A stretch of DNA of 58,586 nucleotides from Haplosporangium gracile (taxonomy: Eukaryota; Mortierellomycota; Mortierellomycetes; Mortierellales; Mortierellaceae), in contig JAAAUF010000139.1 of NCBI GenBank assembly GCA_015499985.1, forward strand, positions 1-58,586. The letters are read 5' to 3'. Position 1 is the first letter of the stretch; each line of letters starts with the position of its first letter. The notes beneath the pieces are model-generated. The model had not been told where the DNA came from and did not search any database. It saw only the letters and a list, made by a program, of their open reading frames with translations. A program made the position numbers and the translations under genes. Shown here one piece after another: positions 11,101-22,287 of this stretch.

Positions 11101-12954
11101 GTAATACAACAAATCGTGGATTGAATGTGAGCTTATAGCTGGATTATTTATTCACTCTGGCCTTTTGCATATACCATCTAGGATCTCAAAACTTGGGCTA
11201 CCTGATGTACAACGTTGATACGAATCAAAGGATACAACGCGGATCCTTGCCTGTGTCTGACGACACTACGGTTACATGGTTGGGCTTTTCCGAATATGGC
11301 GTCCCGGCGTTTTACGATGACACTGGAGTCGTCCACATCCTCAACCATTACCGACGCATCGATCAAGGACAATGGGTTCCTATTCTGGACACAAACGTCC
11401 TCGACTCCGACAACGACACCCCACCCACGTACTGGCCAGTCGGTCTTTCTGACGAGGCGTTCACCTGTGTCAAGTGCAGAGTAAGACGCAAATGCAAATT
11501 GTGGATGTGCTGCAAAACTGTATCGGAGCTGTACCAGCCACTTTTATGCACAGTACTCATACGAAGTTCTGATTGTTTTGGTGATATAGAAAGGAGAGAC
11601 TGAGCCAAGTTTCCCTAAGCCATTCGTGACGGAACTGCCATTCAAGATGCCCACGCTCTACCAAGAGACAGAATCTGGCGCGGCGGAGGAAGAATGGTTG
11701 CGTGAAAAGATCATGGCTGGACTCAGCAAGGATGAAAAGTTGGCCTCCTCACTTGAGCGCCCCAACAAGAGCGTTGCAAGGAGGGAAGTTGAAATGGACA
11801 AGTTAGCTCTTAAGATGATTGGTGTAAGTTAACGATCCTAGTATGCACAAACAACACTCTACTGACGGAAGAATGAGCCAAGTCCCTGACTTTTTTTTTT
11901 TTTTATTTCTTTGCTATAATCTTAGTTCGCTTGCAAGGCTGGATTTGCGCAAAAGGCATTGGATTTAACGGCCATGTTGTGCAACAGTGGGTCGGTTGAT
12001 AGAGCGATCAAGGTTGCTTACCATTACAGGCTCCACCAACTCACGGAACGCATGCAAAGGCTCGGTGAAGTGATGGCTCGGGCTGAAGAGGATGGTCATT
12101 CTGATGCGGACAACGTGATGGCGGACGATACCATTGACACGTCATCTAAAAGGGACGAGAGATTGTACAGGATGTCGTCCAAGCAAGAGGAGGACGAGCT
12201 GGAGAGAAAGACGTTTCAAAGACAAGAACCTGTCAAAGCCAACGATCCGTTCGGAAGACGCGTCGTCAAAGACACCTCGGCGAGCAGAAGCACCAGTAAT
12301 GGCAGTGGGTCTGCAGCAGGAGCTGCAACGGGAGGAGCGCCTAACCCATTCAAGAAGAAGGTCGGCACGAGCTCGACAGGCGCACCCAAAGGATTTGGCA
12401 ACGTTGTGAAGGAGACTGACAAGGACACGTTGCCGATTACCCGGCGGGCGACGGATGTCTTTGAGGCGGCGGACTACCTGACGGCAGATGATCAGCGTTC
12501 GCGGACAGAGAAGGAGAAGGCCAGCCGTCAGGATGATATCTTTAGGAAGCGGAAGGCCAATGGAGCAGTAACTAGCAGCAGCGGACAGAAGACTCTAAGC
12601 ATGTTCACCAAACATGCTTCAGCGGGTTCTTCATTAGTAACGGACGCTAAGCGGTTCAAGAAGCAACAGCAGGAAGAAGGGGAAGAAGGCGAAGAAGGCG
12701 GCAACGGCAAGGAGGACGAGATGATGGTGGAGGATGACTTTTTGGAGGACAACAATGGATATGAGGACCGCGAAGAATCGTTCCCTCCAGCGGCGCAGGT
12801 GATCCCTGAGACCCAGCGGGACGACGATGATGATGAGCTGTTTGCACTGTCAGTTGAGGAGACGCGCGGGCACCTTGCCAACACACGCGTCGAGTCGTCG
12901 TTGTCACCTGACCGGAGCTCTGTTCTCGCTGGATTCAAGTTCAACCGCTCTTAG
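8137..12954 (+). CDS. CTF4: Ctf4/WDHD1/Mcl1-type replisome adaptor
   Basis: Seventeen exons give 1074 residues: 8137-8201, 8302-8416, 8541-8692, 8805-8916, 9002-9102, 9198-9265, 9375-9439, 9527-9636, 9744-9810, 9909-10050, 10152-10379, 10469-10603, 10707-10838, 10930-11100, 11182-11480, 11590-11823 and 11926-12954. The N-terminal third holds WD40 strands such as CDGTIIVWDI and PLAWHPSGEFFVV. The middle is the SepB/Ctf4 beta-propeller and helical domain, seen in AFNLLGLIT, VVVEFHD and FSMAYLG. A helical stretch (FACKAGFAQKALDL) and a charged, disordered tail follow. Members of this family couple the CMG helicase to DNA polymerase alpha and to sister-chromatid cohesion factors in the nucleus. 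The tail contains NPFKKK and QKTLSMFT, the latter resembling a PCNA-binding box. The exon 10 junction is the least certain: unspliced, it would stop at 10079. Confidence 0.93.
12586..12609 (+). other. PIP-box-like motif QKTLSMFT in the Ctf4 tail
   Basis: The octapeptide matches the PCNA-interacting pattern Q-x-x-aliphatic-x-x-aromatic at positions 1, 4 and 7. It has Thr rather than an aromatic residue at position 8. It lies in the disordered acidic/basic tail. Confidence 0.35.
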
Positions 12955-13191
12955 TCTGTGAGTCTTTCAGCCAGTGAAACCTACGCCCAATTTGACGTAA
13001 AAAAAAATAAAATATGCGTTGACCGCAAAAGCCAGGGGGATGGGACAGAGAGTGGAAAGGGAGAGGAGGCAATCAACTATGCCACGTCGACGTCCATTTA
13101 TTATTACTCTTTCCCTGAGTTTGCTACTTGTTCCTTTCCCACTACTATTCTTCCATTCACTCAATTCATTAACCCACCCACTTCAGTTCTC

Positions 13192-15467
13192 ATGACAACC
13201 CGAAGCGCCCGCACGGCCGACAAGAGCATAAATGACAAACACGCCCGGATCCTTAAAGCGCTCCTCCATAAGCCAGAAAACAAGTTTTGTGTCGACTGCC
13301 GCAGGAAAGGTATACCGAATTCCCAATTGCTGTGTCCTTTTTTGCTTTCATTCATGAGGAATGTCATGGTTCGTCAATTGATTAAACGTCTCTTTGCTCT
13401 TTTTTTTTTTTTATTTGTATTCTCCCACAACCTAGATCCCCGCTGGGCTAGGTAATAAAGAAAATAAGTATTGCAGAGTTGTGAATCCCGTCGTTTATTC
13501 TTTGTATCATCTTTTTTGGTGTCAAGAAACCCCCGTTTCTAAATCGACCTGCTCCGAATCCATCCCTCACTCTCTCTTGTTCACACCCTTCACACCAGCT
13601 TCAATCTAGGATGTTTTATGTGTATTCGGTGCTCGGGCGTTCACCGCTCCATGGGAACACATATCAGCAAAGGTACAGTACTCCCTCCAGTGCCTGGTCA
13701 TTGCGTTTCCTACTTTGTCAAATAACTACTTTGATTTGTAAAGGAATACCCTAGAGTCAACCAAGTACTAAACACCTTGACTTTGTCCTGTACATTTTTG
13801 CAGTAAAATCGATTGATCTGGACAGCTGGACAGCAGAGCAGGTAGAGAACATGATCAAGTGGGGCAACGAGAAGGCCAACAAGTACTGGGAGGCACGCTT
13901 GCCTGGGACCAGTATCCCCAACGAAAAGTAAGACCAACTCGAGATATCCACTGTTATATCGTTGTTGTAGTCTGTTGACTAGGAAGGCCTTTATACTTTT
14001 ATACAGCCTGCTACAAAAAACTTGCACTAACTATACGCATGTATGTCGCCATATGCCGATGATGATGATGATGCATAATTAGTACGTCTGGGATAGACCC
14101 ATGGATTCGATCAAAGTATGAGTGGAAGCAGTTTGTGAACAAAGGGCCTGTCCCTGATCCTGCGGACCTAGGACCTATTGACGAAGCAATGCTAGCAGAT
14201 TTGGTAAAAAGGTCATGAAAAAGAAAACACCACTATATCATGTCGCGTTCAAAAGACCTTTTACAACAAGTGTGCTGATTTGGTCCATTTGGTTTTTCAC
14301 TCTGTCCTTCTTCTGCAAAACTCTTATGGATCCTGTAAAAAAAGCATGGTCAGTTAGGTGCACGACATAGAGTGCACATGGACCGTCTGTCGGAACCAGG
14401 ATCACTCGGGATCATCGCACCGCCACCGTCAACCCCAACCCGCCCGTTTGCCCACAAGCCATCGATGTCTTCGTCGGCGGGTGGGCAAGGCGAAGATCTC
14501 TTCTCGATTGGTCAATTCCACCAACAGCAACAACGACAAAGGCCAGCAGCAGCTCCACAAGAAGATTTTTTCGGTTTGAATGAGCCTGCGCCTAGTAGTA
14601 GTTCCGCCATCCCCGCCACTCAGAATCAAACTCAGGACAACCACAACAAGAGGACAAGTGTCCCTCCCCAGCCGCCTCAGCATCAGAACTCAGCGGCAGC
14701 ACAGGATTTGTTTTCTTTGAATACTTCTCCCACCACCCCTGCCCCAAGCGGACATGCGGCCAACGCTACTAGTCCCGTGCAGCAGACAAAGGCTGGTGGT
14801 AATACTGACTGGAAAAACTCAATCATGTCGTTGTACGGTAACCAGAATTCGGCTGGCAACCGAACGTCGACTGGCTTCAGTATCGGACAACAACAACAAC
14901 AGCAACAGCAACAACGACCTCAATCAGGACAGTTTAATCAGGTGCAGGGTATGAACTCTTTTGGATATGGACAACAGCAACCTCAACAATACCAGCAGCA
15001 ACCGCAAACGCAACAACAAAACGCCTTTGGATTCGGACAACAACAACAACAGCACCAACAGCAACAACAACAGCACCAACAGCAACAGAGCTTGTGGGGA
15101 GCCAATAATAACAACGGGTTTGGGAACATGCAGCAGGCAACACCCTCGTTTGGAAACGGACACAACAGTGGGTTCGGAGGTCAAACACAATCCGGCATCA
15201 ACAGCAGACCTATGAGCGGTAACTTTGGAAACAGCAACAACCAACAGGGCGGCGATTTCTTCAACATGATCGCTAGCGCCACCAAGTCGCCCGTACCAAG
15301 TCCACCTACCCAGAACAACAAGAGCTCCAGGTACGATAATCGTATTACTATTTTAGTTGTATACTTTTTTTCAGTTTTTGGTTATTGACACTTTCGCTTT
15401 TGCTTTTGCTTTTTGTGTCTATATTGATCGAAAAAATAGCGCTTTTGGTGACTTGAGCTGGAACTAG
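13192..15467 (+). CDS. SMAP/Age2-type ArfGAP
   Basis: Seven exons give 485 residues: 13192-13309, 13436-13451, 13599-13672, 13804-13927, 14083-14203, 14354-15330 and 15440-15467. The N-terminal 125 residues form an ArfGAP zinc finger, C-x2-C-x16-C-x2-C. It starts at CVDC and ends at CIRC, followed by the catalytic-arginine segment CSGVHRSMG. The protein should stimulate GTP hydrolysis on Arf at Golgi or endosomal membranes. The remaining 350 residues are Q/N/S-rich and disordered, with EDLFSIG, EDFFGLN and QDLFSLN motifs of the DLF/DxF kind that bind clathrin adaptors. They end in AFGDLSWN, encoded by a 28-nt last exon. The second exon is only 16 nt. The acceptor CAG at 14351-14353 was chosen because it alone keeps the frame. 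Confidence 0.9.
14058..14073. repeat. GAT trinucleotide repeat in an ArfGAP intron
   Basis: About five GAT units lie just upstream of the acceptor at 14081-14082. A similar run occurs upstream of PCK1. Confidence 0.7.
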
Positions 15468-15493
15468 TAGTGAATTCTTTGACCCCTTCCTTA

Positions 15494-15499
15494 AATAAA
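15494..15499 (+). terminator. AATAAA polyadenylation signal of the ArfGAP gene
   Basis: The canonical hexamer lies 27 bases after the stop codon. Confidence 0.5.
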
Positions 15500-17096
15500 A
15501 AGGCTTGAACGAATAGTCTTTTTCCAACATGCAAATGACCTGCCGCAAATCAGTACAACACGCGTCATTCACGAGCACGAGGAAAGGGGCGATCCGGGAG
15601 CAAGAGTGAGCGAGGGCACTCGCGTTCCTTTACTCGAAAAAGGGGGAAGGGAGAGCATGCACTCCTCGCCTTTTTTGCGCTATTTTTTTTCTGTTCCTTG
15701 TTTTTTGTCGCATTGCCGAGGCGAAAAGATTCGGGGTAGATGCCCTGATCCATGACGAGAGAGGGACTCGGGAACTAAGCGCGTTGTCATCCACGAAAAG
15801 CACTCATTTGGATATGTTGTTGCTCCTTTTCATATGTTGTTGCTTTCACAATGAGTTACTCGTACGGGGTGTGAAAGGTTAATAGAAGAGAATAAGAAAA
15901 ACAAGGTCGCCATCGGTTGGTGCTGAATAGAAAGAAATAAATGAGCTTAGGGTCCAAGGGTCCAAGGATCCTAGGAGAAGAGAGCCAATTAAGCCAATCA
16001 TGTCAATGACGTCAAGGCCCAAGGGGAGGAAGAAGATTGTCGGGAACATCAACATCACCTTCGGTAGTCAAGGAGTCCCTCAACACCTCATGTTTACCAT
16101 ACAAGAGAGGCTATCTTTTTTTTCGTTTTTGCATTGAAACCACCTGCTCAATGACACCTTGGACGTCATGGTCTTTTGATGGTTCGTTGGTACGACATGA
16201 ACGCAAAGAATTGTACGACAGCAATTAAAGCGGCTGGTGGTTTTATTGTCGTCTTTCTAACCAGCCACAGAACAACCATTTCTCTCGTCTCTTTGTTATC
16301 ACTACCTTTCCTTTTCATGCTTGAAATATGTTCGATTCACGTTAACCTATGGTTCCTAACTAAGAGCGCAAGTGATCGTACAGGACCGTAGGGCTCCGTA
16401 AAGCACAATGTAAAAGACCATGGCCAATGATGATAATGATGATGATGATTCCAAACCCAACCCCTTTTTCTTCATTGAGTGCCTGACAGACACAAACACA
16501 CGTGGATAACGAGGACACCAGCGTCATGGTCTGCTCCCCCTTGAGCTCCGTTTCCATTTCACCAGTGTTCTAATATGACTCTTGTGCATCTAGTTTATGA
16601 CTATTTGTACTTTCTTCCTTGAACAGAGTATAGTTCTCTCTCCCTTGCATCGGCCTTGCTCCGTCAACACCCATAATTCCTCTCCCCTTTTCCTTCAATC
16701 TTCCTTCACTCCCTTCTGCGAGTGAGGCTTTTTTTTCATATCCTGCTAAGACTTGATCCATGTCAAGACTAGGCCTTGTCTCTCTCTGGAAGTTCTCGAT
16801 CCTATGTGCCTAAATCATCCATCTCCACTTCGGACTCGCGTTGTTCCGATGTCATTCGTGAATATTTCTTTGTCTGCATCATTTTCGTTTCTTTTTTTCA
16901 CATAAAAGGCGCGCTCCTCTCCGGTAATCCCCTTCTGATCGTCAAAAAAATACCATTCTCGTTCTCTTCACTTTCAACAACAACTCTCCACTCTTCTCAC
17001 AATCTTTATTCTTTGCTCATATACAAATAACACTACACAAAACCATCCCTTATTTTCATACCTTCTTATACTCTTTACCAGACACCCATTTTCATC
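15500..17096 (+). promoter_or_regulatory. 1.6-kb upstream region of PCK1
   Basis: I see no gene here. Notable contents are a direct repeat of ATATGTTGTTGCT at 15812 and 15832, a tandem GGGTCCAAG near 15950-15967, a CCAAT/CRE cluster (annotated separately), a GAT-type microsatellite at 16427-16449, and an increasingly pyrimidine-rich leader from 16570 to the PCK1 start. The short open frames have no recognisable content. Confidence 0.5.
15985..16014 (+). promoter_or_regulatory. Two CCAAT boxes next to a perfect CRE (TGACGTCA)
   Basis: CCAAT occurs at 15985-15989 and again at 15994-15998. The palindromic CRE TGACGTCA follows at 16007-16014, all within 30 bases. A half-site ACGTCA is at 16165-16170. 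CCAAT is the site of the fungal HAP complex, and TGACGTCA that of ATF/CREB-type bZIP factors. It lies about 1.1 kb before the PCK1 start, so the target gene is inferred. Confidence 0.4.
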
Positions 17097-19263
17097 ATGT
17101 TGGCCCGTAACGAACAACCCAAGACTGCCGATGCCACCGCCACCGGAGCCACTGGTCTGAGTACCTCGGATTCCAATGCCTCGCTTAAGAGCAAGACGGC
17201 CCTCCTCCCCCAAGTCGACCAACTGAAAACATCGTCACCGGATCTACAATCCTCCGCTTCGTCGACCCACACCGTCAGCAGTAACCACACCCACGGCTCT
17301 TCCCACAGCCACCACTCTCATCACTCCCACCAAAATCATCACAGTCATTATCCGCAACAGTCGCACCCGGGTGTTCACCACAAGGCCTACCACCCGGACC
17401 CGGAACTGCTCTACCACGACACGGGGATCGATTACAACCATGTCCTTATGAACCGCAACGCGTCTGTCGCAAAGTTGTATGAGGATGCGTTGAGATATGA
17501 GGAAGGCACGATTATCTCGAGTGCAGGTGCGCTTGTGACGTCTTCGGGAAAGAAGACGGGTCGTTCGCCCAAGGATAAGCGGATTGTGGACGAGGCGACG
17601 ACGTCAGGGGATATTTGGTGGGGCCCTGTGAATACAAAGTTGAGCGAGCATGCGTTTTTGATTAACCATGAGCGTGCGGTGGATTACTTGAATACGAGGG
17701 AGAGGTTGTATGTCTTTGATGGATACGCTGGTTGGGATCCCAAGTACAGGTGCGTCCTTCTTTGTCATTGTCTTTCGGTTTCTTTTCATTGCATCAGCTT
17801 ACTTGTCCTCCTTTGATCATCTTTTTCGTTTGTCTCCCTGTCCCTAAATCGGGGTTTTTTTTGTTCACCCCTCTTGCCCCTTCAACCCCTTCAACCCCTT
17901 CAACCCCTTCACCCCTTCTTCGCCCCTTCTTCGCCTCTCTTTGTCACTTTGCCCAAACTAATCACCATTCTCTCTTTCAATTACATGCAAACTATCATTG
18001 TAAATTTTTAGGATCAAGATTCGTGTGGTCTGTGCCCGGGCATATCACTGCCTGTTCATGCGCAACATGCTGATCCGACCCACAGACGATGAGCTCGAAG
18101 ACTATGGCGAACCTGACTTCACAATCCTCAACGCAGGAGCCTTCCCCGCCAACCGCTACACGACCGGCATGACCTCAACCACCTCTGTCGCCATCAACTT
18201 CAAGCGTCGTGAGATGGTTATCCTGGGCACTGAGTATGCGGGAGAGATGAAGAAGGGCGTGTTTACGATCATGCATTACCTTATGCCCAAGGCTGGGGTT
18301 CTCTCTCTTCATTCGTCGGCGAACCAAGGGCAGGAAAACGATGATGTGACATTGTTCTTTGGATTGTCGGGGACGGGCAAGACGACACTCTCTGCGGACC
18401 CTCAAAGACATTTGATTGGAGATGATGAGCACTGTTGGTCGGATAAGGGTGTCTTCAACATCGAGGGTGGATGCTATGCCAAGTGTATTGATCTCTCGGA
18501 GGAGAAGGAGCCCGAGATCTTTGGCGCCATTCGGTTCGGGTCCGTCCTCGAGAATGTCGTCCTGGATGAGGATACGCGTCAAGTCGATTACAAGGACAAC
18601 TCACTCACCGAAAACACACGTTGCGCCTACCCGATCGAGTATATCCCTAATGCCTTGATCCCCTGTATGGCGGGACACCCTAAGAACATCATTATGTTGA
18701 CTTGTGATGCCTTTGGAGTCCTCCCGCCCGTGTCTCGTCTGACCCCTGCTCAGGCCATGTATCACTTCATCTCTGGGTTCACAGCCAAGATGGCTGGTAC
18801 TGAAGACGGAGTCACCGAACCCGAGGCGACCTTCTCGGCCTGTTTCGGACAACCCTTCCTAGTCCTCCACCCGACCCAGTACGCGACCATGCTGGCATCC
18901 AAGATCGAGGAACACAAGGTCGATGTCTGGTTGATCAACACCGGATGGACTGGTGGAGCCTACGGCAAAACCGGTCAGCGCATCTCTCTAAAATACTCCC
19001 GCGCCATTATCGACGCCATCCACTCTGGAGAATTGAAGAAGGCAGAGTACCAGACCTACCCTGTGTTTGGGCTGGAGATCCCCAAGGCGATGGCGGGCAT
19101 TCCGAGGGATGTGTTGAACCCTGCGGAGGCTTGGAAAGGCGTTGAGGGGAAGCAGGAGTTTGAGGGGACAGTGAGGAGATTGGCAGAGTTGTTTAGGGAG
19201 AACTTTGCAAAGTATGCGGATCAGGCTTCGGAGGATGTCATTGCTGCCGGACCCAAGATCTAG
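17097..19263 (+). CDS. PCK1: Phosphoenolpyruvate carboxykinase (ATP)
   Basis: Two exons, 17097-17749 and 18012-19263, give 634 residues. The enzyme converts oxaloacetate plus ATP to phosphoenolpyruvate, CO2 and ADP, the committed step of gluconeogenesis, in the cytosol. The ATP-type family is shown by the P-loop [14 protein letters not shown] (from residue 335), the [11 protein letters not shown] block, [18 protein letters not shown] and the [10 protein letters not shown] segment. The body is collinear with yeast-type PCK. The first 100 residues are longer than needed: a Ser/Thr/Ala-rich start is followed by a His-rich stretch (about residues 60-102, runs such as HSHHSHHSH) before the catalytic core begins at [10 protein letters not shown]. 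The ATG at 17097 is the only in-frame start near a pyrimidine-rich leader. Confidence 0.96.
17877..17917. repeat. Tandem CCCCTTCAA repeat in the PCK1 intron
   Basis: Four 9-nt units followed by degenerate CCCCTTCTTCG copies lie inside the 262-nt intron. The unit length of nine keeps one frame open, but no conserved protein is encoded. Confidence 0.75.
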
Positions 19264-22200
19264 ATGGTTATGGGATGGATAGGACGGATGAAATAGTTCA
19301 AAGGGCCTCTCACCTTTCTCGCCCCTCTGTGCCAACATGCCAGTCTGGCCTACGACAATCGCGCCATCCAACTAACAGCAACAAACGAACCAACAATTAA
19401 GTAGCGTCAAAACAATAACAAAAAAAAAACATCAACAATCAACAAAAACTACTTTTCCTTTACCCTCCCAGCTCTTTGTACAGGACACCACTCTTTTTTT
19501 GCATAAAATGGAAAACGATGGTGTCGAAGGAATACTGTCAAAAAGTAATGACACCCAATCTTGTAACCACTCTTTGTATCAACATGCTACAAAAAACCAG
19601 AATAAAGACAACCCCTCCCCCCCCCCCCCCATTATTAGAACCCTCAATTCATTCTGCTTTTTTCTGGTTGTTTGTCCACGAATAATGTGTTCGCCATGAT
19701 AGAATTAAACGTGAAAAATAGTAATAAAGACAGACAAAAAGACAAGAAGACAAAAGGCAAGGCAAATGGAAGAATACGGAAAGGAAGACAATAAAGGGGT
19801 GACTCTAGGTATGTGGAAAGGAAATACTCCCTTTATCTATTCATGTGTAAAAGAGGAAAACACGAAAAAGCAAAAAGGGTTCGCGTCGCGCGCGAGCGCT
19901 TTATTTTCCTTCAAGTACTTTGTTGCCTTTGCCTATCCACATGCTTGTAGGATGAACTCAAGTTGTTGAAGCACCTGTCAAAGGAAAAAAAAAAGAAGCA
20001 GACACAGCATATGTAACTGTTCTTTCATTCATGTCCAAGTGTGGCGTGAAAGACACAAACCCCAACAACAACGACGCGTCCATGGCATGCTCGTTTTGTT
20101 GTTTGTGGTTTTCGCCTCCTAAATGCATGAAGATGTTTTGTAAGACTACATAGATGTGGAATATTCTATTTTCATTTTTTTTTATTTTGTGCATGTTTTG
20201 GACGACTAAAAGAGTCTAGTACAGCTACAGCAATAACGAAAGGAAAAAAAAAGAAAAAAAAAAATATATATAAAATACATATGTGGTATGAAGATGCGGT
20301 AATGAAACGGAAAAAAAAGGGACGCGCCGCATGAATGATGCATGCGCATGGGTATACTCTTAGAAAGAAAGGGAAAAAATATATAAGATGGTAAAGTAAT
20401 TAAAGTGGAATGCAGATGATGGTAAATGAGTGTGTGAGTGTGTAAAATGAGAGTGAGTATGAGCGTGAGTGTAGTTATGAAAGAAAATAGGATGCTGGAG
20501 GTAGTGTGGGATGCTGGATAGATGAAGATCGAACAACAAACAGGCAACAGGAAAAAGAAGCTGCAAGGAAAAAACCTGTCTGTCGGCGCAAGAGAGAATG
20601 GAGAGTTTTGGACCTGGAGAACAGAGAAATAGAAGCGTGGCATGTTTTCCCATGAGGACAAGGGACGGATACAGGCGGGTAAAGTTGGTGCAACCATCCG
20701 CCATTAGCCATAGTCATCGCCATAGCCTAGCCCTCTTCCTCTCTGTCTTTCTGTTCCCGAGCCGCCGTCGGACAAAAAAAAAAGTGCGTGTGTACGAAGC
20801 CACAAGTACCTCACAACAACAACAAAAAAAAAATGAAGGTTGTTGTTTGCTGTTTTTCAATCCCCATCTTGTCGGCTCTCAAAGAGAAAATGAATAAACC
20901 GATTTCTTGCAGACAAGAAAGAGACGAAAAAAAGCTGCTGGCCAAAAGCCTCAACAAAACAAGAATGAAAAAAAAAAAAGAATGCCCTGGGCCTAGAAAA
21001 AAATAGCGTGGTAGGGTTGTGTGTGGATTGCGCAGGGAATGGATGAAAGGAAAAGCAAGTGAACGTCCTCCTTCTATCCCCAACAACAAATGCAGGCTGA
21101 GACCCGCGAAAAGAAAGAGGGAAAACAAACAAAAGGGAATGGGGTAATGCATACAGGGCGTAGCTCCAAAAGAATGAAAGAAAGGAAGAAGGATGGAAAG
21201 GCAAGCGTGAAAAAGAAAGGGATGAATAAATGAAAAGAAGGAAAGGGAAAGGGAAAGGGAAAGGAAATGAGAAGACGAAGAAGTGGCCAATGCGTGGCAC
21301 GTTTCGAAATGCCTCGATGCTCGTTCGCTCGTTCGTTTGAAGGATGGCGCATCGTCCTTCCCGTAATGCTCCTGCCACTGCCAACGCCATCCGTACCCAT
21401 AGCACAAACAACAAAGGAGAGAAAAGAAGCAAAATAAATGTCGACATTTCTCCCCTTGTTGAGCAGGGCAAATCGGGTTGAGCACTCTGGTGTGCATTGC
21501 AAAAGAACAGGACGAGAGGGAGGCGTGGGAGACCTGAGCTAAGCTAAAGCTCAAAGCTTAGCAGAGCAACAGGCTGTTATTTCACTCTCTGAGTGTCTGG
21601 CGTGCCCGGCTGCTGGGTGGATTTTGTCCAAGAGGGATTTTCCTCCTGGATCGTACTCGTACTTGTACGCCGTCATTCTCTCCTGAGTGAATTGAGTTCA
21701 AACAGGGTTCTTGACTTGCAACTGAACGAGGATCTCACCCTTCTTTCATCTGGCCCATCTGTGTTCAAAAAGAATGAAGAGTTGAGTTGAGCAATCATTC
21801 TTTCTGATATTCATTTTCATATTCATATTCAATTGAATCGGTTTATCAAAATAGCGTGCTGCAACGTTGATTTTTTGATACTCCGCCGCCCATCACTTCC
21901 TCATTCATTCCTACTCACTGTGCCCCTCTTTTTTTTTTTTGTCTGTGTTTCCAATGCCAACGTGGACAGAAATAAGATGCAAAGGAACTTACCATAACGG
22001 CAAGAATAATCGTTCGCTCAGTCGCTCAGGGTATAGCGGCTGCTTTTCTTGGTCGATGGGAAGATGACTGGAGTGGAGTGCAAGGCGGGCAGGGGCGGAC
22101 AGGGGAATGGGCTGCTGTACAACAATGCGACTCCAAAAATAAAAACAAAACAAAAAGGAATAACAGGGAACTGGGAAACGAAGGCGAGAAAGGGAAGGAA

Positions 22201-22287
22201 ACAACAAAAGAAAAAATTGTGTCGATAATCGAAAGTAAAGTAAGGGAATGATGGTGAGATTGAAAAGGGAGATGACTGTTGTTGTGC
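19264..22287. other. 3-kb non-coding, low-complexity region
   Basis: This lies between the 3' ends of PCK1 (+) and the unrecognised gene (-). It contains a 14-nt poly-C run at 19617-19630, many poly-A runs, GT-rich stretches near 20420-20480 and a GGGAAA repeat near 21240-21270. An inverted repeat GCTAAGCT/AGCTTAGC with a 9-nt loop sits at 21538-21562. Long open frames on the minus strand (20811-21554, for example) translate to Phe/Ser/Leu-rich strings dictated by the purine-rich plus strand. I see no credible gene. Confidence 0.5.

Noticed and set aside
20811..21554. 247-residue open frame on the minus strand
   Set aside because: The translation is Phe/Leu/Ser runs caused by a purine-rich plus strand. 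All three minus frames are open at once, and no motif or splice partner is visible.
21538..21562. Inverted repeat GCTAAGCT/AGCTTAGC as an element end
   Set aside because: The arms are only 8 bp, no partner copy or target duplication is nearby, and no element gene adjoins it.
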